64,000 nt of DNA. Source: Pseudomonas sp. H3(2019). GTDB lineage: Bacteria; Pseudomonadota; Gammaproteobacteria; Pseudomonadales; Pseudomonadaceae. Location: positions 248,001-312,000 of the forward strand of contig NZ_VMSG01000001.1 in assembly GCF_007713465.1 (NCBI RefSeq), in the 5' to 3' direction. This document shows, piece by piece, positions 1 to 9,447 of the stretch; within the stretch, counting starts at the first letter, position 1, and the number at the start of each line of letters is the position of its first letter. Made by a program: the position numbers and the translations under genes. Under the pieces are notes generated by a model, which saw only the letters and a program-made list of their open reading frames with translations, ran no database searches and had not been told where the DNA came from.

Positions 1-1109
1 GTACGGTGCAAAGCGCTTTCGCTCAGCTAGGGCTTGAAGTCTCGCTGCCGCTGCTGGAAGTGTTGCTGCCGGTCGGACTGTCGTTTTACACCTTTCACTC
101 GGTCAGCTACCTGGTGTCGATCAACCGTGGCGAGCTAAAGCCTGGTTCGCCTTTTGACCTGGCGTTGTACCTGGCGTTTTTCCCGAGCCTGATTGCCGGT
201 CCCGTGAACCGGGCCACCGACATGCTGCCGCAGATTCGCCCAACGCAAGCCCGGCAGGTGCTGGAACCGCAGCGGGCGTTGGGGCTGATTGCGCTGGCGG
301 TGGTCAAGCTGTTCTTCCTCAGCTCCTGGCTGGCCAACGAATGGGTCGACCCGGTGTTCGAGTCGTCCGTCAGCTTTTCGGCCGAGCAGATCTTGCGCAG
401 CGTTTACGGTTATTCGTTCCTGATTTACTTCAACTTCAGCGGCTACACCGACCTGGTGACGGGCATCGCCTTGTTGCTGGGTTTCCGTTTGCCGCTGAAC
501 TTCAACTTCCCGTACACCGCGCGTAACCTCAAGGAATTCTGGGGGCGCTGGCACATCAGTCTGTCGACGTTTATCCGTGACTACGTGTACATCCCGCTCG
601 GTGGCAATCGCCGTGGGGTCTGGCGCGGCAATCTGAACATGCTGCTGGCCATGCTGATTTCCGGGCTGTGGCACGGCGCCAGTGTGAATTTCATCATCTG
701 GGGTGCACTGCATGGCGTGGGACTGGCGCTGTACAAACTCTTCAGCCACTGGCTGCCGGAGCGTCCGACCTGGCTGGGGGCCGATCTGCTGGCGCGGTTG
801 TTGACCTTCCACTATGTGGCTTTTGCCTGGATATTCTTCCGTTGTGCATCCCTTGGGGATGCCATCGAGATGCTCGGCGGTCTGGGCGGGATGTCGCGGG
901 CGGGGCTGGTCAGTAATGGTCTTTCATTGTTGGGCTGCCTGCTGTTCGTGGCGATCTATCCACAGATTGTGGCGCTGACGCGTCGGTTGTTCGACGCCAG
1001 TGTCCGGTTGCCATGGCTGCTGTATCCAGTGCCGTTGGGGCTGTTTATTTGCGTGGTTATCTTTGCTTCTCCATCGGGCGTACCGGGGTTTATCTATGCC
1101 AGTTTCTAA
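1..1109 (+). CDS. MBOAT family O-acyltransferase, AlgI-like (5' partial)
   Basis: Membrane-bound O-acyltransferase of the AlgI/PatA type, which passes acetyl groups across the inner membrane for O-acetylation of a surface polymer. The frame is open from base 3, so the N-terminus lies outside the window; the GTG at 6 is not trusted as a start. Hydrophobic segments run throughout. The family core is visible (FPYTARNLKEFWGRWHISLS), and the invariant histidine lies in GLWHGASVNF. The last 14 bases overlap the next gene, an SGNH protein, and a second SGNH lipoprotein follows, which is the usual partner arrangement. The acceptor (alginate-like polymer, cellulose, peptidoglycan or other) cannot be told from this fragment. 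Confidence 0.9.
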   Translation, partial: TVQSAFAQLGLEVSLPLLEVLLPVGLSFYTFHSVSYLVSINRGELKPGSPFDLALYLAFFPSLIAGPVNRATDMLPQIRPTQARQVLEPQRALGLIALAVVKLFFLSSWLANEWVDPVFESSVSFSAEQILRSVYGYSFLIYFNFSGYTDLVTGIALLLGFRLPLNFNFPYTARNLKEFWGRWHISLSTFIRDYVYIPLGGNRRGVWRGNLNMLLAMLISGLWHGASVNFIIWGALHGVGLALYKLFSHWLPERPTWLGADLLARLLTFHYVAFAWIFFRCASLGDAIEMLGGLGGMSRAGLVSNGLSLLGCLLFVAIYPQIVALTRRLFDASVRLPWLLYPVPLGLFICVVIFASPSGVPGFIYASF

Positions 1110-2196
1110 CGCATCGCCACTGCCCACGAACCTGAGCGGCGCACTCAAAGTGTTGTATGCGATCCTCGTCATCAGCGCGCTGCTGTTTTGGTTCAACCAG
1201 GACTCGATTCGTCTGTACTGTCAGCAGAAGTATCACGATGGCTGCGAGATTTCCGGCCTGGCGCAGAATCCGCAGTGGCGTTTCGGGGCTCAGTTGAACC
1301 AGACGCTGGCGGAGGCGCGGTCAGGTTTGATCGCCCGGCTTGAGGGCCTGGATGACGTCAAACTGATCGATCAGGCTCAAGCCGCAGTGAATGAAGAGGA
1401 ACCGCTTGGCGAGACGCTCGCGCCATTGCCGACACTCGAACAGGCAGCGAAGTCGGTAGAAGCTCCGCCCCAGGTCGTGACTGATCCCGAGGTGAAGCCT
1501 GCGCCGCCCGTTGACGGCGCGCCGGTTACTCCGCTGATGGCGACGCTGGCGCTCGGTGATGAGGTGCTTTTTGTCGGTGACTCGCTGATGCAAGGGGTTG
1601 CCCCGCATATGGCGAACACCCTGCTCAAGCGTTACAAGGTCAAGAGCATCAACCTGAGCCGGCAGAGTACCGGGCTGGCCTACCCGAGCTTCTTCAACTG
1701 GCCGAAAACCGTCGAGAGCACCTTGCAGGGCCACCCGAAGATTCGCCTGATGGTGATGTTCCTCGGCCCCAACGATCCCTGGGACATGCCCGAAGGCAAG
1801 CACAAACCGTTCTTGCGCTTCAAGACCCCCGAATGGGAAGTGGCCTATCGTCAGCGTATCGACTCCATTCTCGACTCCGCCCGCGCGCACCAGGTACAGG
1901 TGATCTGGGTCGGCCCGCCAAACATGGAGAAGGCCAAGCTGTCGACGGCCATGGCCTACCTGAACGGGCTCTACAAAAGCCAGCTTGCGGCCTACCATCA
2001 GCACTTTGTGTCGGCCAACGAGATTCTGGGCTATCAAACCGATGAGTTCTCCTATTACCTGACGGTCGACGGTAGCCGGAAGGTCAAGACCCGGGTCGAT
2101 GACGGCATCCATTTCACGCCGACCGGGCAAAGGCTGATCGCCGAACGCGTGTTGTCGCTGATCAACTTTCCCAGCCAACAATTGACGGAGCACTGA
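1096..2196 (+). CDS. Membrane-anchored SGNH/GDSL-family protein (DUF459-like), probable acetylation partner
   Basis: The ATG at 1096 overlaps the MBOAT stop by 14 bases and gives 366 residues; the open frame extends further upstream, but only inside the MBOAT gene. One transmembrane segment near residues 17–36 (VLYAILVISALLFWF) is followed by a Pro/Ala/Glu-rich linker to about 150 and then an SGNH domain. The nucleophile motif GDSL has Ser near 163, the asparagine block is FLGPNDPW, and the catalytic Asp-x-x-His is in DDGIHFTPTG (His near 339). All four SGNH blocks look intact. By context it probably works with the MBOAT protein as periplasmic acetyltransferase or esterase; the substrate is unknown. 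Confidence 0.82.
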   Translation: MPVSNASPLPTNLSGALKVLYAILVISALLFWFNQDSIRLYCQQKYHDGCEISGLAQNPQWRFGAQLNQTLAEARSGLIARLEGLDDVKLIDQAQAAVNEEEPLGETLAPLPTLEQAAKSVEAPPQVVTDPEVKPAPPVDGAPVTPLMATLALGDEVLFVGDSLMQGVAPHMANTLLKRYKVKSINLSRQSTGLAYPSFFNWPKTVESTLQGHPKIRLMVMFLGPNDPWDMPEGKHKPFLRFKTPEWEVAYRQRIDSILDSARAHQVQVIWVGPPNMEKAKLSTAMAYLNGLYKSQLAAYHQHFVSANEILGYQTDEFSYYLTVDGSRKVKTRVDDGIHFTPTGQRLIAERVLSLINFPSQQLTEH

Positions 2197-2197
2197 T

Positions 2198-3424
2198 ATG
2201 CGGCGACTGCACGGCATTGCGCTGTTGTTGAGCATTACTCTGCTGAGCAGTTGCAGCCCCACGACCGAGGTCCAGGCCACACCGGCGTCTGCGCCGAAAA
2301 AACCAGGCTACACCTCGAAGAACGTCGTGCCGGTGGGGGGCGGCGATCCGAACCTGGTGGCACTGGCGCGCAAGTTCAATACGGCGGATCGCACGCCGAT
2401 CACCATTGTGCAGTTGGGCGACTCCCACACGGCGGCCGATCTGTTCAGTGGTGAGGTGCGGCGGTTGTTGCAGGCCCAGTACGGTGATGGCGGGATAGGG
2501 TTTGTCGCCGCAACGCCTGTGCCCGGCACGCGCTATGAACGCGTCATCCTCACCGCCGCCAATCGTCAGTGGTCGCTGGTCTCGGCACGTAATCAACAAA
2601 GTACTCAGTTCCCACTGGGCGGTTACTTGTCGTTACCGATGACCCCGGGGGCCAAGGTGCAGATCGCCGAGCGCGAAGGCAGTCTCCAGCAGTACCGGAT
2701 TTCAGCGCTCTATCAGGCGACTGCCAACAGCAGCCTCAAGGCCCAGACCAATCTCACTCAGGCCAGTCGCATGCTTGCGGCCACGGGCGGGCAGTGGCGC
2801 TTCAGCCCGCCGTTCAACAACGTGACGCTGCCAGTGGAAATGAGTGTCAGCAATACTGAGGGACTGGCCCTGGGTGGCTGGAATATCCTCGGGCAGAAGA
2901 GCGCCGGGGTGATTTATTCGGCGCTGGGCATCAACGGTGCCCGGCTGGACGTGCTGGACAAGTGGCAGGCCGATTGGCCGGACACCCTCAAGGCGTTGCG
3001 CCCGGACATGGTCATCCTGGCCTACGGCACCAACGAGGCCTTCGACGACGACCTGGATCTGGATAAATACCGGAGCCAGTTGCAGGACAAAATCACCCTG
3101 TTGCGTAAAACCTTGCCCAAGGCCGTGATTCTGCTGGTCGGTGCGCCGGACTCCATCAAGCACCGTGGCGCGAGTGCCTGCGCTTCCGCGCAGCCGCAGC
3201 CCTTGCGACAGCTCATCCAGATCCAGAAAGCCGTGGCGCAGCGCAATCGCGTGCTGTTCTGGGACTGGCAGGCCTTCATGGGCGGTGATTGCTCAATCAG
3301 CCGGTGGCAGGCCAATGAGCTGGCCCGCAATGATCTGGTGCACTTGACCGCGGATGGTTATCGCAAGAGCGCCGAGGGACTGTATCGCTTCCTGCGGGGG
3401 CAGTTGGGCGAGCGCATGCCGTGA
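2198..3424 (+). CDS. SGNH/GDSL-family lipoprotein
   Basis: 408 residues beginning with a lipoprotein signal (basic MRR, hydrophobic core, LSSC lipobox), so probably lipid-anchored in the periplasm or outer membrane. SGNH blocks: LGDSHTA (Ser near 76), AYGTNEAFDD (the asparagine block), and DLVHLT (Asp near 379, His near 382). It starts two bases after the preceding stop, so translation is probably coupled. With the MBOAT and the first SGNH gene it makes a three-gene unit for modifying an exported polymer. It could be a second transferase or a deacetylating esterase; sequence alone does not decide. A strong terminator follows. Confidence 0.8.
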   Translation: MRRLHGIALLLSITLLSSCSPTTEVQATPASAPKKPGYTSKNVVPVGGGDPNLVALARKFNTADRTPITIVQLGDSHTAADLFSGEVRRLLQAQYGDGGIGFVAATPVPGTRYERVILTAANRQWSLVSARNQQSTQFPLGGYLSLPMTPGAKVQIAEREGSLQQYRISALYQATANSSLKAQTNLTQASRMLAATGGQWRFSPPFNNVTLPVEMSVSNTEGLALGGWNILGQKSAGVIYSALGINGARLDVLDKWQADWPDTLKALRPDMVILAYGTNEAFDDDLDLDKYRSQLQDKITLLRKTLPKAVILLVGAPDSIKHRGASACASAQPQPLRQLIQIQKAVAQRNRVLFWDWQAFMGGDCSISRWQANELARNDLVHLTADGYRKSAEGLYRFLRGQLGERMP

Positions 3425-3470
3425 GCCTTGCTGAGGCTGCACGGCTTTAGGCGCCCACAGGGTCTTCTGA

Positions 3471-3512
3471 AACACAAAAAATGCCCCGCACTTGGCGGGG
3501 CATTTTTGTGTT
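3471..3512. terminator. Bidirectional Rho-independent terminator
   Basis: A GC stem (gccccgc / gcggggc) with a short loop is flanked by an A-run on the left and a T-run on the right, extending the pairing to aacacaaaaa / tttttgtgtt. The symmetry serves both the rightward lipoprotein gene and the leftward ilvD gene, which converge here. Confidence 0.9.
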
Positions 3513-3525
3513 CAACGGTTAAGCA

Positions 3526-5367
3526 TTACAGCCCGTCGAGCATCGCTTTGTTACGTACAGCGCCCTTGTCGGCGCTGGTCGCCAGCAAGGCATAGGCTTT
3601 CAGTGCGGTGGTCACTTTACGTGGGCGCACTTCAACCGGTTTCCAGCCTTTCTTGTCTTGCTCCACGCGGCGCGCAGCCAGTTCTTCGTCGCTGACCAAC
3701 AGGTTGATCGAGCGGTTCGGAATGTCGATCAGCACTTTGTCGCCGTCGCGTACCAGACCGATTGCACCGCCGGCAGCGGCTTCTGGCGAAGCGTGGCCGA
3801 TGGACAGGCCCGAGGTGCCGCCGGAGAAGCGGCCGTCGGTGAGCAAGGCGCAGGCTTTGCCCAGGCCCTTGGATTTCAGGTAGGACGTCGGGTAGAGCAT
3901 TTCCTGCATGCCCGGGCCGCCTTTCGGACCTTCGTAGCGAATGATGACGATATCGCCTTCTTTCACTTCATCGGCGAGGATACCGCGCACGGCGCTGTCC
4001 TGGCTTTCGAAGATTTTTGCGTTGCCTTCGAAGACGTGGATCGACTCGTCGACGCCTGCGGTTTTCACTACGCAACCGTCCAGGGCAATGTTGCCGTACA
4101 GCACGGCCAGGCCGCCTTCTTGCGAGTAGGCGTGTTCGACACTGCGGATGCAGCCGTTTTCACGGTCGTCGTCGAGGGTTTCCCAACGGGTCGACTGGCT
4201 GAACGCGGTCTGGGTCGGGATGCCTGCCGGACCGGCCTTGAAGAAGTGGTGCACCGCTTCGTCGTTGGTCTGGGTGATGTCCCACTTGGCGATACCTTCG
4301 GCCATGGTCTTGCTGTGTACGGTCGGCAGGTCGGTGTGCAGCAAGCCGCCACGGGCCAGGGAACCGAGGATGCTGAAGATCCCGCCGGCGCGGTGCACGT
4401 CTTCCATGTGGTACTTCTGGATGTTTGGCGCGACTTTGCACAGTTGCGGAACGTGGCGCGAAAGACGGTCGATGTCGCGCAGGTCGAAATCGATCTCGGC
4501 TTCCTGGGCGGCGGCCAGCAAGTGCAGGATGGTGTTGGTCGAGCCGCCCATGGCGATGTCCAGCGTCATGGCGTTTTCGAACGCCTTGAAGTTGGCGATG
4601 TTGCGTGGCAACACCGACTCATCGTTCTCGCCGTAGTAGCGTTTGCACAGTTCGACGATGGTGCGGCCGGCTTGCAGGAACAACTGCTCGCGGTCGCTGT
4701 GGGTGGCCAGTGTCGAACCGTTGCCTGGCAGTGCCAGACCGAGGGCTTCAGTCAGGCAGTTCATCGAGTTGGCGGTGAACATGCCGGAGCACGAACCGCA
4801 GGTCGGGCAGGCGCTGCGCTCGTACTCGGCGACTTTTTCGTCAGAGGCGCTGGAGTCGGCGGCGATCACCATGGCGTCGACCAGGTCGAGGCCGTGGCTG
4901 GCGAGTTTGGTCTTGCCGGCTTCCATCGGGCCGCCAGAGACGAAGATCACCGGGATGTTCAGGCGCAGGGCGGCCATCAGCATGCCGGGGGTGATCTTGT
5001 CGCAGTTGGAAATGCACACGATGGCGTCGGCGCAGTGCGCGTTGACCATGTACTCGACGGAGTCGGCGATGATCTCGCGGCTCGGCAGCGAATACAGCAT
5101 GCCGTCATGGCCCATGGCGATGCCGTCATCGACCGCGATGGTGTTGAATTCCTTGGCGACGCCGCCAGCACGTTCGATCTCGCGGGCGACCAGTTGGCCG
5201 AGGTCCTTGAGGTGGACGTGGCCCGGTACGAATTGGGTGAACGAGTTGGCAATGGCGATGATCGGCTTTTTGAAGTCGTCATCTTTCATCCCCGTGGCGC
5301 GCCACAGTGCGCGGGCGCCGGCCATGTTGCGGCCGTGGGTGGATGTTTTCGAGCGGTAATCAGGCAT
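3526..5367 (-). CDS. ilvD: Dihydroxy-acid dehydratase
   Basis: Catalyses dehydration of 2,3-dihydroxy-isovalerate and 2,3-dihydroxy-3-methylvalerate to the 2-keto acids in valine, isoleucine and CoA-precursor synthesis. 613 residues, full length for the long bacterial form, starting [20 protein letters not shown]. Iron–sulfur ligand cysteines are visible in [12 protein letters not shown] and [18 protein letters not shown]; the C-terminal GRFSGGTSG signature is intact. Transcribed alone, facing the terminator at 3471–3512. A 63-base piece closely matching codons about 42–62 of this gene (5182–5244) occurs again at 8041–8103. Confidence 0.98.
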   Translation of the reverse strand: MPDYRSKTSTHGRNMAGARALWRATGMKDDDFKKPIIAIANSFTQFVPGHVHLKDLGQLVAREIERAGGVAKEFNTIAVDDGIAMGHDGMLYSLPSREIIADSVEYMVNAHCADAIVCISNCDKITPGMLMAALRLNIPVIFVSGGPMEAGKTKLASHGLDLVDAMVIAADSSASDEKVAEYERSACPTCGSCSGMFTANSMNCLTEALGLALPGNGSTLATHSDREQLFLQAGRTIVELCKRYYGENDESVLPRNIANFKAFENAMTLDIAMGGSTNTILHLLAAAQEAEIDFDLRDIDRLSRHVPQLCKVAPNIQKYHMEDVHRAGGIFSILGSLARGGLLHTDLPTVHSKTMAEGIAKWDITQTNDEAVHHFFKAGPAGIPTQTAFSQSTRWETLDDDRENGCIRSVEHAYSQEGGLAVLYGNIALDGCVVKTAGVDESIHVFEGNAKIFESQDSAVRGILADEVKEGDIVIIRYEGPKGGPGMQEMLYPTSYLKSKGLGKACALLTDGRFSGGTSGLSIGHASPEAAAGGAIGLVRDGDKVLIDIPNRSINLLVSDEELAARRVEQDKKGWKPVEVRPRKVTTALKAYALLATSADKGAVRNKAMLDGL

Positions 5368-5664
5368 GGAGCACTCCGGGCGGCAAATCGGGTATCAAAA
5401 GGGGAGTGAGCTTCTATTGACCTTGGGAACACTCAGAAATGGCCGTGTGTCCGAAAGTTGCCGATGACTTTGCGGGATCGCCGCGCGCCTCAGCCTGAGC
5501 TCATAAACCCGCCGGGGGATGACTGGCGATGAATCGTTCGATTCTACACCGCTGGCGTCAGGATGGAACGTTGTGGCCGCTCGCGGCGTGCGATTGCCTG
5601 CTGCCGGGCGACGGGGTGCTGAGGTAGACTGCGCGCCCTTCGATTACTCTCCAATGGAACTGGA
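5368..5664. other. Divergent intergenic region upstream of ilvD
   Basis: About 297 bases between the divergent ilvD and membrane-protein starts. It must carry the promoters of both. I could not identify a convincing −35/−10 pair, leader peptide or attenuator here, and no open frame looks like a gene. Confidence 0.4.
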
Positions 5665-6234
5665 ATGTCTGCGCTGCTTCGAACCTTGAGGTTTTACCTG
5701 GTCGTGGGGCTGGTCCAGGGCCTGCTGCTGATGAGCGTTGTGCTCTCCAATCGTTTGTCTGGGGCAATGGCCGAGATCTGCGCGGGCCTGCTGATGGGCG
5801 GCACTCTGTTGCAACTGCTGCCTGAGCATCGAGGCCAATGGCGCACCTGGTTGGCGTCCGCTGCCCTGGCTTTGGTGGTGGCGGGTCTGGTCCTGGCCTG
5901 TCGCGGGCTGCCGTTGACCTTGCTGGTACTGGGCAGTGTGGTGGCGGGGTTGACGCTGCTGACCGTGCTCAGCGCGGCTGCGTTGCCGGGGCTTGCCTAC
6001 TTTTGGCGACGCTTTTTCGATTATGCGCTGTGGGTGGCGTTGGCCTTGCCATTGCCCTGGATTGCCCAGGCCCTGTTAAAAGTCTGGACCACCTACCATG
6101 ACCCGCTCAAGGGCGGTTGGGATGCCCTGGTGTTTTTTGCCGGACCGACCCTGGCGTTCTCCCTCGGCCTGTTTCTGATCGGCCTGTGCCTGGCGACTCT
6201 GCTGCGCCGTAACACCATGACGGCGGTCTGCTAG
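5665..6234 (+). CDS. Small polytopic membrane protein, paralogue of the N-terminus of the next gene
   Basis: 189 residues, almost entirely hydrophobic, with about five predicted transmembrane stretches. The beginning (RFYLVVGLVQGLLLMSVVLS) resembles the start of the following protein (FHIAIALVQGLLFSGSLFY), suggesting the two arose by duplication or belong to one family, probably DUF4153-like. GGAAC just ahead of the ATG at 5665 is a modest ribosome site. The next gene begins 29 bases after its stop, so the two are likely one transcript. No catalytic motif was seen; function unknown. Confidence 0.75.
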   Translation: MSALLRTLRFYLVVGLVQGLLLMSVVLSNRLSGAMAEICAGLLMGGTLLQLLPEHRGQWRTWLASAALALVVAGLVLACRGLPLTLLVLGSVVAGLTLLTVLSAAALPGLAYFWRRFFDYALWVALALPLPWIAQALLKVWTTYHDPLKGGWDALVFFAGPTLAFSLGLFLIGLCLATLLRRNTMTAVC

Positions 6235-6263
6235 TGCTGACCGACCCCACAAAAGGATTTGCA

Positions 6264-7946
6264 ATGCCTGCGCTGAACCGCTCCTTGTTGTTCCATATTG
6301 CCATCGCCTTGGTCCAGGGGCTGTTGTTCAGCGGCAGCCTGTTCTATCGCCAGCCTGAGTTTTCCATATTCGCCTGCATCTTGGCCCTGGTGGCCGGGAT
6401 CAACCTGCAACTGCTCGGCAGTGCCGTGCGCGAGCGTGGTACCTGGGTCTTGGTGACGGGTTTCAGTGTGCTGATGGCCGGGTTCTCCAGCTGGGTATTT
6501 ATCCGCGATGCCTACGGCTGGCTGTGGATGTTCTGGTCTTTTACGGCGACGGTGCTGGCCTATATCGGCACCGCGTTCGTCCTCAGTTGGCCAACCCGCG
6601 AAGGCAACCGCCCGCGTTATCCGGACCTGTTCCGGCACGCTTGGAACAACGCTTTTATCGTGCTGCTGGCGCTGCTGGTGACCCTGGCCTTCAGCCTGTT
6701 GCTGTGGCTGTGTGGCCGTCTGTTCAGTATTCTCGGCATGCCCCAGCTGGCTGAGCTGTTCACCTCGTCGTACTTCCTCTGCTTCAGCCTGCCGCTGTTT
6801 TTCTCGCTGGGAATGCGCATGGGCCGCGAAAACGAAAAGGTCATTGGCTTGCTGCGCGGCGTGCTGCTGGCGGTGTGCCGCTACCTGCTGCCCCTTTGTG
6901 CGCTGATCACCGTGCTCTTCACTCTGGCCCTTGCGTTTACCGGCCTGCAGCCGATCTGGAACACCGGTTACTCGACGCATATTTTGCTGTGTCTGGCGGC
7001 GAGCAATCTGTTTTTACTCAATGGTGTGTTCCAGGACGGCCAGCACGATGCCGGCTACGCCAAACCGCTGAAAATCCTGATCAACGCCAGCCTGTGCTGC
7101 CTGCCGTTGCTGGTGGTGATGGGGGGCTATTCGAGCTGGCTACGGATTGATCAATACGGCCTGACCCCATCGCGCTTTCTGGCGATGCTGCTGGTGGTTG
7201 TGGCCCTGGTGCACAGCCTCGCGGCGTTGTGGGCGGTATTTGCCAGGCAGTCGGTGTGGCTTGCCAGCCTGAGCCGCAGCAACCCTTGGGTCGCCCTGTT
7301 GAGCTTTGTGGTGCTGTTGTTGATGTTCAGCCCGCTGCTCGACCCGCAGGCCTTCAGTGCCCACAACCAGGTGCAGCGCCTATTGAGCGGGCGTACGCCG
7401 GTGGCCGAGTTCGATGCCCGGAGCCTGCGCCAGCGCCTGGGCGCCCCCGGTCGAGAGCAGTTCGAGGGGTTGCTTGCGCAGGTGCGTCAGGAGCAGATTC
7501 TGGATGAGCCGGGCAGGGTGCAGCTGCTGGAAATGCTGGAGGCGGTTTCGATCAAGGACCAGCCAGTCGATTATCGGACGCCGAAGCTGTACTGGCTGGG
7601 CCCGGTCCCCGATAACAGTAAGCAACTGATCGAGTTGCTGACCACCAGGGACGAGTGCAACCCTCCCGGCTGCGCGGCCTGGGCGGTGGACCTGGACGAG
7701 GATGGCATCGATGAAGTGCTGCTGATCGAAAAGCAGAACTGGGCATCTTCGGCAATGCTGTATGCCCGTGAAGGCCAGGGCAAGGGTGCATGGCAGAAGG
7801 AGGGCGTGCTCTCTGGCATCACCGATGCGCCAGGGCTGATCACGCAGATTCGCGAGGGCAAGATCAAAGCGGTGCGCCAACGCTACAAGACCCTGCTGGT
7901 CGACGGCGTGGAGCTGGAATCGCGGCAGACTCGCAGTCGTAGATGA
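6264..7946 (+). CDS. DUF4153-like polytopic membrane protein with soluble C-terminal domain
   Basis: Start chosen at the ATG at 6264 because AAAAGGA lies seven bases upstream; the frame is open from 6234 but lacks a ribosome site there. 560 residues: about ten to twelve transmembrane segments over the first 370, then a soluble region of about 180. The tail contains VDLDEDGIDEVLLIE, an acidic loop like the calcium-binding or FG-GAP loops of secreted repeat proteins. The smaller gene before it is similar at the N-terminus. Membership of the DUF4153 family is my best guess from topology; no function can be assigned. Confidence 0.75.
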   Translation: MPALNRSLLFHIAIALVQGLLFSGSLFYRQPEFSIFACILALVAGINLQLLGSAVRERGTWVLVTGFSVLMAGFSSWVFIRDAYGWLWMFWSFTATVLAYIGTAFVLSWPTREGNRPRYPDLFRHAWNNAFIVLLALLVTLAFSLLLWLCGRLFSILGMPQLAELFTSSYFLCFSLPLFFSLGMRMGRENEKVIGLLRGVLLAVCRYLLPLCALITVLFTLALAFTGLQPIWNTGYSTHILLCLAASNLFLLNGVFQDGQHDAGYAKPLKILINASLCCLPLLVVMGGYSSWLRIDQYGLTPSRFLAMLLVVVALVHSLAALWAVFARQSVWLASLSRSNPWVALLSFVVLLLMFSPLLDPQAFSAHNQVQRLLSGRTPVAEFDARSLRQRLGAPGREQFEGLLAQVRQEQILDEPGRVQLLEMLEAVSIKDQPVDYRTPKLYWLGPVPDNSKQLIELLTTRDECNPPGCAAWAVDLDEDGIDEVLLIEKQNWASSAMLYAREGQGKGAWQKEGVLSGITDAPGLITQIREGKIKAVRQRYKTLLVDGVELESRQTRSRR

Positions 7947-8040
7947 TCGGCTGAAAGTGTTTGTCCTCAACTGAAAATCCCGGCACATGGCCGCAATGCT
8001 GTTCACTTAAGCGGAGCAGCATTGTGATTCACTGGATACC

Positions 8041-8103
8041 GCGAGCAACCAGTTGGCCGAGGTCTTTGAGGTGGACGTGGCCGGGTACGAATTGGCTGAA
8101 CGA
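8041..8103 (-). pseudogene. ilvD fragment (in-frame remnant, codons ~42–62)
   Basis: Sixty-three bases match ilvD positions 5182–5244 at 58 of 63, in the same strand and with no gap. Read leftward it gives [21 protein letters not shown] against [21 protein letters not shown] in IlvD here, then runs into GIQ and a stop. Four of the five differences are silent third positions and the fifth is Thr to Ser. That pattern points to a copy from a functional ilvD of another lineage rather than a local duplicate drifting freely. Similarity begins within about ten bases of the MFS gene stop codon. It has no start of its own and cannot encode an enzyme. Confidence 0.85.
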
Positions 8104-8113
8104 CTGGCAGTTA

Positions 8114-9316
8114 TCAGCCCACCTTCAGCGCCTGGTGCCGCCGTGTGATCAATGCATTCAAGCCAAGAGCCGCGGCACTCAACGTCAAGAAGCACAAGGC
8201 GAGCGCAGTGGTGAGGTCCTCGGGCGCGAGATTGATCACCACGCTGATCACACCACCGCACATGAAAATCATCACGCCGCCGACCGAGGTAGACGTGCCG
8301 GCATCCTGTGGATAGAGACTCATGGCTTTGGAGTTGGCGATAGGCCTGGCAATGGTGGTGCCGGCCGTACAAATCAGCATGGGTATCAGCACCACGGTAG
8401 CAGAGAGGCCGAACTGATCCGCCAACCACAGCATGACCAACCCTGACAGCGCGATCAGCCCGAGGCCAATCACAATCTGCGTATTGGCCTGCAGGCGCCG
8501 ATGCAGGACGCTGGCGATAAATCCGCCAAGCACATAGGCCACGCCATACAGCAACAACGCCCAGGCGAACTCGTAGGCCGAGAGCGCCAGATGCTCCATG
8601 AAAATGATCGGCGAAATGACGATAAACGAAAAATGGCAGGCAAAGGCCAGGGCTGAAATCAGCCAATAGCCCATGAAACGTGTATCGGAGCACACCCGCC
8701 AATAGGCACTGAAAAAACGACCGGGCGATGCAGTACTACTGTGCGGGGCTTCCTTGAGCAGGAAGCAGGTTTTTAGCCAGACAATGACGGCCAGCGTGAT
8801 AAATACGTAAAAGCTGCCCTGCCAGCCCAGATGCAATTGCAACCAGGTCCCGAGCAGCGGCGATATCGAAATGAACACCCCACCTCCTGTCACCATCCAG
8901 ATCCTTATTCGCTCCTGTTCCTTGCCGACGAACAAATCCTGAACCAGCGCCTGTGACAGCACAAAAGATCCGCAACCCGCCGCCTGAATTACGCGAAAGA
9001 CCAGAAACCAGCTGTATTCGCTGGAAGCCAGGCAGCCCGTCGCACCGACCACCGCGATGGCGATACCGGCCAGCAGCAGTTTTTTGCGCCCCCACAAATC
9101 TGACAGCGGCCCGACCAGCACCACGGACAACGCCAGACCAATGGCGAATACGCTGACGGACAAGGCAATTTCGGACGGTGAGGTCTGGAAGTCGTCAGCG
9201 AGATCGGGAAAGGACGGGAGCACCACGTCCAGGGGGAAAACACCCAACAGCGTCATGGTCATCAACAACAGGATTATCGACGACTTTTCTTTGGTGTATA
9301 TGGCGTGGGTCATCAA
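8114..9316 (-). CDS. MFS transporter, Bcr/CflA-like drug exporter
   Basis: 400 residues with about twelve hydrophobic segments. The N-terminus ([17 protein letters not shown]) is typical of the Bcr/CflA branch of drug:proton antiporters, and motif A of the superfamily is seen as [14 protein letters not shown] between segments 2 and 3. Substrate not predictable. Two consecutive ATG codons (9316, 9313) could start it; the ribosome site is poor. Transcribed alone. Its stop codon touches an ilvD fragment, and it looks less GC-rich than its neighbours by eye, so recent acquisition is plausible. Confidence 0.85.
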   Translation of the reverse strand: MMTHAIYTKEKSSIILLLMTMTLLGVFPLDVVLPSFPDLADDFQTSPSEIALSVSVFAIGLALSVVLVGPLSDLWGRKKLLLAGIAIAVVGATGCLASSEYSWFLVFRVIQAAGCGSFVLSQALVQDLFVGKEQERIRIWMVTGGGVFISISPLLGTWLQLHLGWQGSFYVFITLAVIVWLKTCFLLKEAPHSSTASPGRFFSAYWRVCSDTRFMGYWLISALAFACHFSFIVISPIIFMEHLALSAYEFAWALLLYGVAYVLGGFIASVLHRRLQANTQIVIGLGLIALSGLVMLWLADQFGLSATVVLIPMLICTAGTTIARPIANSKAMSLYPQDAGTSTSVGGVMIFMCGGVISVVINLAPEDLTTALALCFLTLSAAALGLNALITRRHQALKVG

Positions 9317-9407
9317 GCAACGCTCTCGGTCCGTGAGGAGTGGCCGAGGGTTGATTTGATGAGGAGGAAAGTCAATGCAGGCGGGCGCGGGACCTTTCTG
9401 AGTCTGT

Positions 9408-9435
9408 TGTAGGAGCGAGCGGGCTCGCTCCTACA
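9408..9435. repeat. REP-like palindrome (TGTAGGAGCGAGC family)
   Basis: Perfect 13-base inverted repeat with a two-base loop, in the gap between the MFS start and the end of rlmI. It matches the style of short intergenic REP elements in fluorescent pseudomonads. Confidence 0.8.
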
Positions 9436-9447
9436 AGCAGGGAGCGA

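Noticed and set aside
3658-5409. 583-codon plus-strand open frame
   Set aside because: Exactly antisense to ilvD, whose motifs are intact; long antisense frames are expected in GC-rich genes.
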